NCBI GenBank assembly: GCA_905214715.1
Contig: CAJMMT010000016.1
Location: 1 to 51,169, forward strand
Reading direction: 5' to 3'
Length of the DNA stretch: 51,169 nucleotides
From: an uncultured bacterium
Lineage (GTDB): Bacteria; Bacteroidota; Bacteroidia; Bacteroidales; Muribaculaceae
Positions 23,697 through 33,159 of the stretch are shown here, one piece after another. Below the pieces are notes generated by a model. The model did not search any database. It had not been told where the DNA came from and was given only the letters and a program-made list of their open reading frames with translations. Position numbers and translations under genes: made by a program. Position 1 is the first letter of the stretch, and each line of letters starts with the position of its first letter.

Positions 23697-26600
23697 ATGA
23701 ATAAATTTTTTACCATTATTCTGGCTGCCAGTATCGGCATTTCGGCTTATGCCTTGCATGACCGTCCGTTGAAACGGCAGGCCGACGGTGTCGCATCGTC
23801 AGTTATCCATGACGGCAGGCTCAATGGAAAGCGACTTAGCCTGAGTAAGCGCATGCAGTCAAGAAACCGCGTGCACGACAATAAATTCAAGCTGTCGCGT
23901 CCCAACATTTCAAGCCGTCCGTTGCTCTCTCAACGCAGTGTTGGTACATTCAGTCCCGATATCGATTTGCGCGGATGCGTTACCTATTCATCTACCTGGA
24001 CCTCAGGTTCACCTTATGGTATCTACAAGATTCCACTGAAAGATGGAGATGATTTTGTAATGCTGCGTGATGAGATAGACCCTTCTTACGGTGGTTTTGA
24101 AGATGGGCAGGGCAACTATGTGGCAGTTTCGGCCCATTATAATTCCTGGGCAGGGGACTATGAGGTTGAAATACATGCGTACGATACGCGTACCTGGACT
24201 GAAGTCGAAGGATATAACACGTACTGCGATCAGAGCATAATGGCAACCGATGTGGCGTACGATCCGACCACAGGGAGGATTTATGGATGTTACAATGATG
24301 ATGAGGGATACGATTATGTATGGGGATACGCTGATTATCATACAGGTGTCCGTACTATCGTGTCGCCTATCGATTATACCGATGAAGTAACCGGACTTGG
24401 TTGCGACGCGCAAGGAAATTTCTATGCCGTATTGTATTCCGGCGACTTCGTAAGCATTGACAAGAATACAGGCGTTTTCACTAAAATAGGTGAGACCGGG
24501 TTGAATATCGGCAGCCGGACTTCAGCCTGCATCGACCCCGTTTCAGGCGCATTCCTTTTCTCTTGTCTGGATTATGATGATATCGGCGCTCTTTATGAGA
24601 TAGACAGGCTCACCGGTCAGGCATCCCTTATAACCGTTTATCCCGGAAGCGAGCAAGTACAGGGTATGTATGTGGCTAAGGCTGTTGCCGGGAAATCACC
24701 GGTCGCTCCGGCTCTTCAGGTAAATTCCGACGGCACATCGCTTGAAGTGGCTTATACTATCGGAGTTCCGGACAAGTGTATTGATGGTTCCGCGCTCGAA
24801 GGCCGGGTTATATGGCGTCTTATGATAGACGGAAACGAAGCTGATGCGCTTACGGGTGTAGCGTCTCCGGGAGAGAATGTTACCGGCAAGATTACGCTTA
24901 CGGCCAAAGGTGAGCATAAATTCGAGGCGGAGGTTGAGAATTCCGTGGGAGTGTCGGAATTGGCGCAGCAGACACTTTTTGTTGGCGCTGGCTCGCCTCC
25001 GGCCCCGGAATATATCGACGTATGGTTCAATGGTTATGATTTCGAGGTGAGCTGGGAAAGACCTGAGGAATCGACCGATGGCGGATATATGGATCCGGAT
25101 TTCGTTACTTTCGATGTCTATATGAACGGAAGTCTGATAGAGCGGGATTATGGCGATACCTACTATGTACTCTCTATTGATGACGTGGATAAGTTCGGAA
25201 AATATACGTTCGGGGTAGCTTCCCGTTATAACGGTGATGTTTCAGATGTTACTTATGCCGATCCTGTGGCTATAGGGTTCCGGACACCACCTTACGCTCC
25301 GGATTTGTCGCGGAAGGATGTATTCGGGGACTTCACGACGGTAGACGGTAACGACGATGACATAAGCTGGAAATGGGAAAACGGCGAGGTTTTTTATCAG
25401 AATAGCCGTTATGCCGATGCTGACGACTGGCTGATAACACCACCGGTTAAATTGGAAAGCGGTAAATTTTATGAACTTTCCTTTAATGTCGCCGGTACAT
25501 CGGAAAGATATACCGAACGTATGGAAGTAGCGATGGGGGCAGCTCCCGATCCCGTGAAAGGGGAGGTGCTTGATGTATATGACATAGACCGTACGGTTGT
25601 GGATGAGTTAGATATCATATGCGATAGAAATTCGCCTATGACCGTAAGTCGAGTGGTAAGTGTTACCGAAAACGGTAATTATGTATTCGGATTTCACTGT
25701 ATCAGTCCTAAAGACATGTTCCGTCTGTACTTGTCGGAAATCGGCATCAGTGAAGGTATGGCCGCTACTGCACCGGCTCAACCTTCTGATGTCCAGGCTA
25801 TGCCTGATATAAGCGGCACGCTTAAAGCAACGGTTTCGTTCAATGCTCCTGTAAAGAGCGTGGATGGGTTGGAACTTGTCGGTAATCTTTCAAAGGTTGT
25901 GGTCTCCCGTAACGGTGTCGAGATCATGATTTTCGATAATGTGGTACCCGGGTCGCACCATAGCTTTGAAGATATGCCGGAATCAAAGGGTACATATAAA
26001 TATACCGTAACCGGTTACGACAGCGAAGGAAATCGCGGATTGTCATCTGAAATAAGCGTATTTGTAGGTCCTACGGTTCCCAATCCGGTAACTACGGTAA
26101 ACATGACCGAGACCTCAACTCCGGGAGAAGTCCTGTTGACGTGGGATGCTCCGGTTGAAGATATAAACGGAAATCCGCTTGACGAGAGTAACCTGTCATA
26201 TATGGTATATACATCCACATCTGACGGTTTTGTCCCTCTGACGACTTCTCCTATTGTGGAACGCGAGCTGACCGTAAGGGCTTGCGAACCGGAAGAACAG
26301 GTGTTCGCGGCTTATTATGTACTCGCGATTAATTGTGGTGTGGAGCCGGCCAACGAACTTGGTGTAACTGAAATGATGCCTGTCGGGAGGCCTTACGATG
26401 TACCGTTCAGGTTCAGCTTCAACGATGCAGATTTCGAGAATTATCAGCTTGCAATGGATGTCAGCGGTGGAGGTACATGGGTGTTCATGAACGATGCGAG
26501 CGGCATTCCTTCGCAGGATGACGATGATGTGTTCGTAGCCATGCGCGCATACGCGCCTGATGAAAACTCGGCTGTCTCTACTGGGAAAATCTCGTTGAAG

Positions 26601-28304
26601 AATCTTGAGAAGCCTGTACTTACATTCTGGACCTATGCATTCGGGTTGATGCCCGCCGATGAACTTTATGGAGATGAGATAGAGTCTAACGGCATAGAGG
26701 TCTACATTATAGAGAATGGAAAAGAAAATTATGCGACGTATGCGGACCATTCGAAATATGATGAAAGAGGCTGGAAGAAAATAACCGTAGATCTGTCGCG
26801 CTATGTGGGCAAGGATATCCAGATAAAACTTCAGGCATATTGTTCGAACTATGTATATACTCCGGTAGATAATATTCAGGTAGGCGAAGCTCGCGAAGTC
26901 GATCTGGCTTTGGAACGTATCTCCGCTCCCGGCAAGGTTGAATCTGAAAAGATCTTCCCGGTTTGCATGACTCTTTCAAACGAAGGTTCGGAACGTGTGA
27001 CCAACGCCATTGTCGAACTTTACAAGGAGAATGAGAAGGTGGGCGAACAGACGATAGCCCGCATAGAACCGGATGGCCGTCTGCGTGTTACATTCGATGT
27101 GCATCTTAATCCTCTCGATGATGAGTATGTCAGGTTCCACGGAAGCCTGAACTGTTCGGCCGACAGATTTGCTGATAATAATTCTACCGATGTCGTAAGC
27201 GTAGCGCGTGTTGTCAATGAGTTGCCGGTGGTTAACACCCTTAAGGCGGAATATGACGGCACAGGTGCTATAGCGCTGAGCTGGCAGGCCCCCGATATGA
27301 GCACGGCTCTCGCCGATGCCGTAACCGAAACGTTCGAGTCTGCTTTGGATTGGTCGGATGAAGTGGAGGGATGGACTATGGTCGATGTGGATAATGCGGG
27401 CATCGGTGGTATTCAGGGATATGAATTCCCCGCGCCGCTCGCTCCGGAAACTCTTCATTCATTCGTTGTTATCAACTCCTTTGCCGATGAAGTGCTCATA
27501 GATGGTCATCCTTACGGAGATCTTGCTCCTAATTCGGGTCAGAAATCGCTGGCTTGCTTCTTCACCTATTATGGTGTTGAACAGGATGACTGGGCTATAA
27601 CACCGGAACTCAATGGCCAGGAACAGACTATATCGTTCTATGCCCATAGTTTCTCGGCCGATTATCTTGATCATCTCGATGTGCTCTATACGCTCGAGGA
27701 TTCTGTCGATCCTGCCGATTATATGTCTCTGACCAGAGGAGAAGGCTTTGTTGTACCGTCTGATTTCGACTCTTTCGGTAAACCTGTTTATAACCGTTAT
27801 GAATTCAGGGTGCCCGAAGGTACACGTCATGTGGCTTTCCGTTGCAATCAGTCTTCGCCCGACGGCTTTATACTTCTGATTGACGATGTTACATACATTC
27901 CGGCCAACGCACCATGTTCACTTGCCGTGGAGGGATATGACATATACCGGAACGGTATCAAGACGGCTCAGGTTCCGGATAACGTGACATCATATGTCGA
28001 TATGGAAGGCGAACCGGGTTCTCGCTATAATCTTGTTGTTCGCTACAATCAGGGCCTCTCCGAGCGGTCTAATGAGGCTACAGCCGAGGCTTCAGGTGTG
28101 ATTTCTACAGTAGACTCTTCCTGGACGGCGGAAAGCCATAGTGGCATGATTGTGGTCCGAGGAACTGCCGGATCTGAGGTAACGGTTACATCAGCCGACG
28201 GACGTATTGTGAGCATTTGTGATGGCGATTGCAATGTAAGAACCGGAGCAGGGGTATACGTTGTTTCAGCCTCTGGAAAAGCTGTCAAACTGATTGTACG
28301 CTGA
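23697..28304 (+). CDS. giant T9SS-secreted multidomain adhesin-like protein
   Basis: A 1535-residue protein. Signal peptide at residues 1-19 (MNKFFTIILAASIGISAYA). A propeller-like repeat region follows at about 85-330 (repeated short strands such as YDPTTGRIYGCYNDDEGYDY), then fibronectin-III-like domains. Cleaved-adhesin/choice-of-anchor-J domains carry recurring DDWLITPPV- and DDWAITPEL-type motifs (near residues 575 and 1300) and the closing LLIDDVTYIP. A CARDB-like domain lies near 1060-1170 (VDLALERISAPGKVESE), and a type A T9SS sorting domain ends the protein (GVYVVSASGKAVKLIVR). The anchor-J modules resemble those of Porphyromonas hemagglutinin/gingipain adhesins, which bind host proteins and haem; surface adhesion or degradation-accessory function is inferred. 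Two paralogues lie at 40678 and 45217. A hairpin terminator follows. Confidence 0.85.
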   Translation: MNKFFTIILAASIGISAYALHDRPLKRQADGVASSVIHDGRLNGKRLSLSKRMQSRNRVHDNKFKLSRPNISSRPLLSQRSVGTFSPDIDLRGCVTYSSTWTSGSPYGIYKIPLKDGDDFVMLRDEIDPSYGGFEDGQGNYVAVSAHYNSWAGDYEVEIHAYDTRTWTEVEGYNTYCDQSIMATDVAYDPTTGRIYGCYNDDEGYDYVWGYADYHTGVRTIVSPIDYTDEVTGLGCDAQGNFYAVLYSGDFVSIDKNTGVFTKIGETGLNIGSRTSACIDPVSGAFLFSCLDYDDIGALYEIDRLTGQASLITVYPGSEQVQGMYVAKAVAGKSPVAPALQVNSDGTSLEVAYTIGVPDKCIDGSALEGRVIWRLMIDGNEADALTGVASPGENVTGKITLTAKGEHKFEAEVENSVGVSELAQQTLFVGAGSPPAPEYIDVWFNGYDFEVSWERPEESTDGGYMDPDFVTFDVYMNGSLIERDYGDTYYVLSIDDVDKFGKYTFGVASRYNGDVSDVTYADPVAIGFRTPPYAPDLSRKDVFGDFTTVDGNDDDISWKWENGEVFYQNSRYADADDWLITPPVKLESGKFYELSFNVAGTSERYTERMEVAMGAAPDPVKGEVLDVYDIDRTVVDELDIICDRNSPMTVSRVVSVTENGNYVFGFHCISPKDMFRLYLSEIGISEGMAATAPAQPSDVQAMPDISGTLKATVSFNAPVKSVDGLELVGNLSKVVVSRNGVEIMIFDNVVPGSHHSFEDMPESKGTYKYTVTGYDSEGNRGLSSEISVFVGPTVPNPVTTVNMTETSTPGEVLLTWDAPVEDINGNPLDESNLSYMVYTSTSDGFVPLTTSPIVERELTVRACEPEEQVFAAYYVLAINCGVEPANELGVTEMMPVGRPYDVPFRFSFNDADFENYQLAMDVSGGGTWVFMNDASGIPSQDDDDVFVAMRAYAPDENSAVSTGKISLKNLEKPVLTFWTYAFGLMPADELYGDEIESNGIEVYIIENGKENYATYADHSKYDERGWKKITVDLSRYVGKDIQIKLQAYCSNYVYTPVDNIQVGEAREVDLALERISAPGKVESEKIFPVCMTLSNEGSERVTNAIVELYKENEKVGEQTIARIEPDGRLRVTFDVHLNPLDDEYVRFHGSLNCSADRFADNNSTDVVSVARVVNELPVVNTLKAEYDGTGAIALSWQAPDMSTALADAVTETFESALDWSDEVEGWTMVDVDNAGIGGIQGYEFPAPLAPETLHSFVVINSFADEVLIDGHPYGDLAPNSGQKSLACFFTYYGVEQDDWAITPELNGQEQTISFYAHSFSADYLDHLDVLYTLEDSVDPADYMSLTRGEGFVVPSDFDSFGKPVYNRYEFRVPEGTRHVAFRCNQSSPDGFILLIDDVTYIPANAPCSLAVEGYDIYRNGIKTAQVPDNVTSYVDMEGEPGSRYNLVVRYNQGLSERSNEATAEASGVISTVDSSWTAESHSGMIVVRGTAGSEVTVTSADGRIVSICDGDCNVRTGAGVYVVSASGKAVKLIVR

Positions 28305-28344
28305 TTATACGGTAATACCGCTATCTTATTAAATAGGCCATAAA

Positions 28345-28393
28345 AGCCCCCTTCCTGCGAAATGTCGATATCGCATTTTACAGGAAGGGGGCT
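28345..28393. terminator. bidirectional hairpin terminator
   Basis: AGCCCCCTTCCTG (28345-28357) and CAGGAAGGGGGCT (28381-28393) form a perfect 13-base stem between convergent genes, the T9SS giant and the TPR-LuxR regulator. The 23-base loop can pair further. Confidence 0.8.
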
Positions 28394-28416
28394 ATCCATG
28401 TAATGACATCAGAATG

Positions 28417-29859
28417 CTATAATCTTGATTGTATGAACTTGTTCAGGTCAATGTCTTTGGATAGATTGAATCTGTTGCGCAGACGGTAACGCGATGTGGC
28501 TACGCTTTCGCGTGATATACCCAGCGCAAGTGCGATTTCCTCGTTCCGGCGATTCAGGGCTATAAGCATGCATAGCAGTTCGTTTCCCGAAGTTAGATCC
28601 GGATAGTCATGTCGCAGACGATTTATGAATCCCGGATGCAGATCGTTGAAATTTTTACGGAACCGCTGTTCATCCTCCTTATCGAGTAAAATAGTTTGAA
28701 ATATTCCGCAGTGTTTCGTTTCAGGGCTTCTGTCGGCCAGCATGTGATTCAGTTCCTCTATACGGGAGTTCAGCGCTATACGTTCGGTGAGGAGGTTGCT
28801 GATATTCTGTTGCTTGAGTTCGAGTTGCCGTTTGTTGTTGCGATAGCGCATTATGATGAATGTAACCAAGCCTGCGACGATTAGAATAGAGATAAGGGAT
28901 AAGAATATGATCCTTTGCCGCTTGGCCTGTAACTCATGTTGAAGGATAGTCTTTTCGCTCTCAAGCTGCGAGGTACGGTATCTGAAATCCATACCAAGCA
29001 GATTGTTGTCGCGTTTGCGCTGCATTATGGTGTCATGTAGAGAGGAAGCCTCGTCGTATATGTCGAGCAATCGGCGGTCTTTTGCCTGGGCGTAGGATTT
29101 CGCAAGCAATTGCAGTCCCCACTCAAGACTTTCTAAATCGCCGTTCTCTTTGAACGTTGCCAGTGCCTTTTGCATAATTGGTATGCCTTGTTGATAATTC
29201 CCGATAAGCACATGGGCACGTCCGATAAGGAACAGCGTCGTGTTTAACGAAGTATTGCTGATATATTGAGTTCTATCGACGTTATAGATACTCTCAAGGG
29301 CCGCCAAGGCCATTGGTATGGAGTCGGGCGCATAATCAGGATTCTCAATGAAGAACCAATACAGGTATTCTCTTGCCGGAATTCTGGCTCTTGATGAATT
29401 GGGATTTTTGACGGGAATCGAATTATCCAGTTCTATGTATTTGCGCAGGCATACCAATTCAGAATCAAGATCGTTGGATTCATGGTAGAGCATACTGCGC
29501 ATTCTCCAGAGATCGGGAAGGAAGTAGGGGGCTTTTTTCTCGGCAATGGCAATCGCTTCGGAGTTGACAATGCGGGCTTCATCGTATAGTCCCATTCGTG
29601 TGTAGAGGTTCGCGATGTTGCCCCTAAGCTTCACTGCCCCTTCGGGATTGACGCTGTCGGGATGCATCGACGCCATAGAGTCTTTAGCTGCCAGTAGCAG
29701 AGCCATTCCTTCGATATAGTTGCCCTTGCGACATAATGAACGCCCTTGTTCAGAAAGCTTTTCAAACGAAGCCGGAGAGGGCTGATTGGTTTCTGTTCTG
29801 TGACATGCGCTTATTCCCAGTAGTATCAGGAAGGCAATGAATGCAAACTTAGATCTCAT
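28417..29859 (-). CDS. membrane-anchored TPR regulator with LuxR-type HTH
   Basis: A 480-residue protein. The N-terminus (FIAFLILLGISACHR) is a lipoprotein-type signal with a plausible lipobox ending at Cys19. TPR-like helical repeats occupy about 30-300 (GNIANLYTRMGLYDEARIVN; GNYQQGIPIMQKALATFKEN). A single transmembrane span lies at about 318-338 (IIFLSLISILIVAGLVTFII), followed by a coiled coil (about 345-378). The C-terminal about 95 residues end in a LuxR/GerE-like HTH: NEEIALALGISRESVATSRY. Such proteins are common in Bacteroidetes and are thought to link envelope or nutritional signals to transcription directly from the membrane; ligands are unknown. It is convergent with the giant T9SS gene and separated from it by a strong terminator. 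Confidence 0.8.
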   Translation of the reverse strand: MRSKFAFIAFLILLGISACHRTETNQPSPASFEKLSEQGRSLCRKGNYIEGMALLLAAKDSMASMHPDSVNPEGAVKLRGNIANLYTRMGLYDEARIVNSEAIAIAEKKAPYFLPDLWRMRSMLYHESNDLDSELVCLRKYIELDNSIPVKNPNSSRARIPAREYLYWFFIENPDYAPDSIPMALAALESIYNVDRTQYISNTSLNTTLFLIGRAHVLIGNYQQGIPIMQKALATFKENGDLESLEWGLQLLAKSYAQAKDRRLLDIYDEASSLHDTIMQRKRDNNLLGMDFRYRTSQLESEKTILQHELQAKRQRIIFLSLISILIVAGLVTFIIMRYRNNKRQLELKQQNISNLLTERIALNSRIEELNHMLADRSPETKHCGIFQTILLDKEDEQRFRKNFNDLHPGFINRLRHDYPDLTSGNELLCMLIALNRRNEEIALALGISRESVATSRYRLRNRFNLSKDIDLNKFIQSRL

Positions 29860-30028
29860 GATGCGAATTTAGCGCAAATGTCTTTCATAGGCAAGATTTA
29901 ATAGATTATAGTGGAAAATAATGATTATGCGTCATGCAAGGTTTTAATTAAGTGGATATTTTGACAGATACGTTAAATCGTGCAAGTTTTAATGCTTTTT
30001 GTGAAACAATGTCATTCAAACAGCATTG

Positions 30029-30036
30029 TAATTTTG
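30029..30036 (+). promoter_or_regulatory. -7 box for the aldo/keto reductase gene
   Basis: TAATTTTG matches TAnnTTTG about 44 bases before the ATG. No well-spaced TTG is visible. Confidence 0.5.
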
Positions 30037-30079
30037 TATATGGGAAAGTGAGATATTAAACACTGAAAAATGTTTTTGT

Positions 30080-30922
30080 ATGATGACAAGTATAAAACTC
30101 CGGAATGGCGTTGAAATGCCGCAGATTGGCTACGGAGTCTACCAGGTAGACCCCTCCGAGTGTGAAAGATGTGTAAGCGATGCGCTAAAAGTAGGATATC
30201 GCATGATAGATACTGCACAGGCGTATCATAACGAGGAAGGGGTAGGGGCGGCCATCGCCAAAAGTGGAATACCCCGCAACGATCTTTTTATAGTTACCAA
30301 AATCTGGATTTCAAATTACGGTTACGAAAAAGCTAAAGCGTCTATTGACGAAAGTATGCGCAAACTCGGTACGGATTATATAGACTTGATGCTCCTTCAT
30401 CAGCCATTCTGCGACCGTTATGGAGCGTATCGCGCACTTGAAGAGGCTTATAAGGAAGGAAAACTTCGTGCTATAGGTGTGAGCAACTTTTATCCGGACC
30501 ATCTCATCGATCTGGCAAGTAATGTTGAGATTCCTCCGATGGTAAATCAGGTAGAGACTCATGTGTTCGATCAGCAGATTCTGCCTCAGAAATATATGGA
30601 GGAGTTCGGTTGTCATATCATGTCGTGGGGACCGCTTGCTGAAGGACGCAACAATTTCTTTACTAATCCGGTGCTTGAAGAAATAGGGAAGCGGTATGGT
30701 AAATCGGTAGCCCAGGTGGCATTACGCTGGCTTATTCAGCGTGGTGTGATTATCATACCTAAATCCGTGCATGTTGACAGAATGGAACAGAATATCGATA
30801 TTTTTGACTTCACGCTGTCAGATAAGGATATGGCTGAAATAGCGAAACTTGATACCGGAAAGAGTCTCTTCTTTGACCACCATGACCCGGAAGTGGTGAA
30901 GATGTTCATGGGCTGGCGTTAA
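30080..30922 (+). CDS. aldo/keto reductase
   Basis: A 280-residue (alpha/beta)8-barrel enzyme of normal length. The catalytic tetrad is complete: Asp44 (YRMIDTAQAY), Tyr49, Lys74 (IVTKIW) and His107 (MLLHQPF). Family signatures include GVSNFYPDHL, the NADPH-binding GPLAEG region and the C-terminal VIIIPKSVHVDRMEQN. These cytosolic enzymes reduce aldehydes and ketones with NADPH; it falls near the 2,5-diketo-gluconate reductase-like group, with the exact substrate unknown. It ends four bases inside a convergent truncated AraC gene, so the two 3' ends overlap. Most AraC/AKR pairs of this kind are regulator and target, but here the adjacent regulator is broken. Confidence 0.93.
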   Translation: MMTSIKLRNGVEMPQIGYGVYQVDPSECERCVSDALKVGYRMIDTAQAYHNEEGVGAAIAKSGIPRNDLFIVTKIWISNYGYEKAKASIDESMRKLGTDYIDLMLLHQPFCDRYGAYRALEEAYKEGKLRAIGVSNFYPDHLIDLASNVEIPPMVNQVETHVFDQQILPQKYMEEFGCHIMSWGPLAEGRNNFFTNPVLEEIGKRYGKSVAQVALRWLIQRGVIIIPKSVHVDRMEQNIDIFDFTLSDKDMAEIAKLDTGKSLFFDHHDPEVVKMFMGWR

Positions 30923-31260
30923 CTCTTGAAGCCTGCCAGGCGAAACCTCGCCGGCGACATACCTATATGCTTTGTGCAGTAACGACTGAAATAGCTGAAG
31001 GATGAGAAATTCATTTCGTCGGCTATCTGAGTTATTGGCAATCTGTTGTCATTCAAGTATCCGATGATGGAGGTAGTCGCGTTATTGATGTGCGATGATA
31101 CGCTTTGGCCAGGTATCCGCTTTATTGTGTATGAAAGACATTTTGATGTTACGTTCAGTTCATTGATATAATAAAACACATCACGTTGTGTTTTTGGGTG
31201 CCTGGCTTCTATCATGGAGAAGAACCGTGTGTTGACAACCACCCTATATGTGAAAGTCAA
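30919..31260 (-). pseudogene. truncated AraC-family regulator (DNA-binding half only)
   Basis: 113 residues comprising the AraC C-terminal double HTH: QRDVFYYINELNVTSKCLSY, IGYLNDNRLPITQIADEMNF and SYFSRYCTKHIGMSPARFR. Full-length relatives, such as the 269-residue protein at 31335-32141, have an extra N-terminal cupin-like sensor domain of about 160 residues. Nothing resembling one is seen upstream before the divergent neighbour. It may still be translated as a stand-alone DNA-binding fragment and could then compete for sites. Confidence 0.7.
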
Positions 31261-31323
31261 ATATGTAATTTTGTTATTTATTACGGTAAAATGGGTAAGA
31301 ATTAAGCCGATGAGGAATATTTG

Positions 31324-31331
31324 TATTTTTG
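31324..31331 (+). promoter_or_regulatory. -7 box very close to the AraC start codon
   Basis: TATTTTTG ends three bases before ATG 31335. A transcript starting about seven bases downstream would begin at or inside the start codon, implying a leaderless mRNA or a later start. Confidence 0.45.
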
Positions 31332-31334
31332 CAT

Positions 31335-32141
31335 ATGGAAAAGTTGAAAGAGGTTGTCATAACGGATTATATCACAAGCATCGCATCTGACCGGTGTAAG
31401 TCATATCTCACCCATGCTCTCTGTCTGGAGGGAGAGTGCTCTTTCGTTTTCAACGGAGAACCATTCGTATTGAAAAAAGGGGATCTTATGATAATTCGCA
31501 AAGGGTGTCTTGTAGAAAACATGGAGCCCTCTGCTGATTTCAAAGTGAAGAATATCTGTATTTCCGCCGCTTTTATCGAGCGATGCACTCCTTCAACCAA
31601 TTATGGAATTAAGGGTCAGCTTTCTCTCTTTTTGAATCCCATAATGCATCTTACCCAGGAACAGCAGTTTGTATGTGAACGGGATTTCAGATGGATTGAA
31701 TATAGGCTTAACCAGACCGACCACAAGTTTTACCATGAGTTGGTAATGAACGCAGTTCAGTCGGCCATACTTGATTTCTTCGATTTTCATTCCTCTCTCA
31801 ATGGCGAATATTCCATATCTACCCAAAACGCTTCGATAATGAGCCGTTTTCTTGGCATGCTTGAAGAAGGAGTATATCGTCGTAATCGGGAAGTGTCGTA
31901 TTATGCCGATGCCCTTTGCGTAACTCCAAAGTATTTATCAGAAGTTTCAAAACGGGTAAGCGGATTCGCAGCCAATTATTGGATTAACCGTTTCACATCG
32001 CTCGACATCGCCCGTATGCTGCGGGATAAGTCTCTCACATTCGTTCAGATTTCAGAGATATTCAATTTCTCATCGCCGGCTTATTTCAGCCGCTATGTGC
32101 AACGCACGCTCGGTATGAACCCGACTAAATATCGTGAATAG
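31335..32141 (+). CDS. AraC-family transcription regulator
   Basis: About 268 residues from ATG 31335; a TTG two codons upstream is also in frame. The N-terminal half (about 1-140) is a cupin-like sensor domain (LTHALCLEGECSFVFNGEPF, VLKKGDLMIIRKG), as in regulators of sugar or stress genes. The C-terminal half is the AraC double HTH: VSYYADALCVTPKYLSEVSK and SLTFVQISEIFNFSSPAYFS, ending in YVQRTLGMNPTKYRE. It stands between the truncated AraC copy, which it resembles, and the lipoprotein oxidoreductase at 32398. The aldo/keto reductase or the downstream oxidoreductase are the natural candidate targets (inference). Confidence 0.87.
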   Translation: MEKLKEVVITDYITSIASDRCKSYLTHALCLEGECSFVFNGEPFVLKKGDLMIIRKGCLVENMEPSADFKVKNICISAAFIERCTPSTNYGIKGQLSLFLNPIMHLTQEQQFVCERDFRWIEYRLNQTDHKFYHELVMNAVQSAILDFFDFHSSLNGEYSISTQNASIMSRFLGMLEEGVYRRNREVSYYADALCVTPKYLSEVSKRVSGFAANYWINRFTSLDIARMLRDKSLTFVQISEIFNFSSPAYFSRYVQRTLGMNPTKYRE

Positions 32142-32349
32142 TCAATTCTGAAAACTCAACATAGGAATCCCGTAAAGGGCATCAATATAATCGGGAATGA
32201 TAAAAATGGATAAGAAAATGTGATATATGGCGGTAATAATCATTATATAACAATCGGGACTCAAGGAATATATCTTATCCGGGTAGACGATATTACCAAA
32301 AAATCAGGATATGATTGGGATTGAATAAGTTCAATACCGGATAACGCCA

Positions 32350-32380
32350 TTTGATTCTTTCTCATATTTTAGTACCTTTG
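32350..32380 (+). promoter_or_regulatory. consensus Bacteroidetes promoter
   Basis: TTTG (32350-32353), a 19-bp spacer and TACCTTTG (32373-32380) fit the consensus, 17 bases before the ATG of the lipoprotein oxidoreductase. Confidence 0.75.
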
Positions 32381-32397
32381 TAAAAAAACAGATTAAT

Positions 32398-33093
32398 ATG
32401 AAGAATATAATATCATTTTGGGCGATTGCGGGCATTTGCTGTATAGCCATCGGTTCGTGCGGTAAAACACAGAAAATCGCAGATGAGACGGAGACTCCTG
32501 GAGTAGAACAGAATCTTCCGGTGTATAAAATAGCGCAATCTGACACCTCGACTGTAAACAAAGAGCACAAGTCTGTGCTTGTAATATCGGCAAGCCCGCG
32601 TCGCGGCGGCAATACGGATCTTCTATGCGATGAGTTCGTACGTGGAGCCAAAGATGCCGGCGGCGATGTGGAGAAAATCTTTCTTGATGATTACAAAATA
32701 GATTTCTTCCACGAGCAACATGAACATTCGGCCGATTCTGTATCAGCCGGAGATCAGGCTCCGATGATTATTGACAAGATGACCAAAGCCGATATAATTG
32801 TTTTGTCAAGTCCTGTATATTATATGAATATCGACGGCCAGTTAAAGACCCTCATGGACCGCTGTTTCCGAAACAAGGGCCTCGCCGGAAAAGAGTTTTA
32901 CTATATCACGGCTTGTGCCGATGCGGAAGACTCCACTGCGGAGACTGCCATATTTGCTTTCCGTGGGTTTGTAGTGTGCCTGCCGGAACCGGTTGAGCGA
33001 GGTATGGTCAAGGCCGTCGGCATGGGTCGCAAGGGAGCCGTAGAACAATCCCAATATATGCAGGAAGCATATAATCTCGGCAAAACAATTTGA
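32398..33093 (+). CDS. flavodoxin-fold NAD(P)H-dependent oxidoreductase with lipoprotein signal
   Basis: A 231-residue protein. The N-terminus is a lipoprotein signal (CCIAIGSCGK; Cys21 a likely lipidation site), followed by a linker to about residue 57. The flavodoxin-like fold carries the FMN phosphate loop SASPRRGGNTDLL (about 63-75) and the flavin-contacting SSPVYYMNIDGQLKTLMDRC (about 140-159). Soluble relatives reduce quinones, nitro compounds or iron with FMN and NAD(P)H. A lipid-anchored version is unusual, because the usual cofactor supply is cytosolic; the protein would sit in the periplasm if the signal is real. A similar soluble enzyme lies at 38626-39165. A terminator follows. 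Confidence 0.82.
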   Translation: MKNIISFWAIAGICCIAIGSCGKTQKIADETETPGVEQNLPVYKIAQSDTSTVNKEHKSVLVISASPRRGGNTDLLCDEFVRGAKDAGGDVEKIFLDDYKIDFFHEQHEHSADSVSAGDQAPMIIDKMTKADIIVLSSPVYYMNIDGQLKTLMDRCFRNKGLAGKEFYYITACADAEDSTAETAIFAFRGFVVCLPEPVERGMVKAVGMGRKGAVEQSQYMQEAYNLGKTI

Positions 33094-33103
33094 TTTGACA
33101 AAG

Positions 33104-33145
33104 AGAACCGTATTGTAACATCTTAATTACAATGCGGTTCTTTTT
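33104..33145 (+). terminator. rho-independent terminator
   Basis: AGAACCGTATTGTAA (33104-33118) pairs with TTACAATGCGGTTCT (33127-33141) with one mismatch, followed by a run of T. Confidence 0.85.
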
Positions 33146-33159
33146 ATCCCGGAAAGTTT

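Noticed and set aside
33098..33145. Riboswitch before the PAS-LuxR gene
   Set aside because: The hairpin is a simple rho-independent terminator with a T-run; no aptamer-like conserved structure visible.
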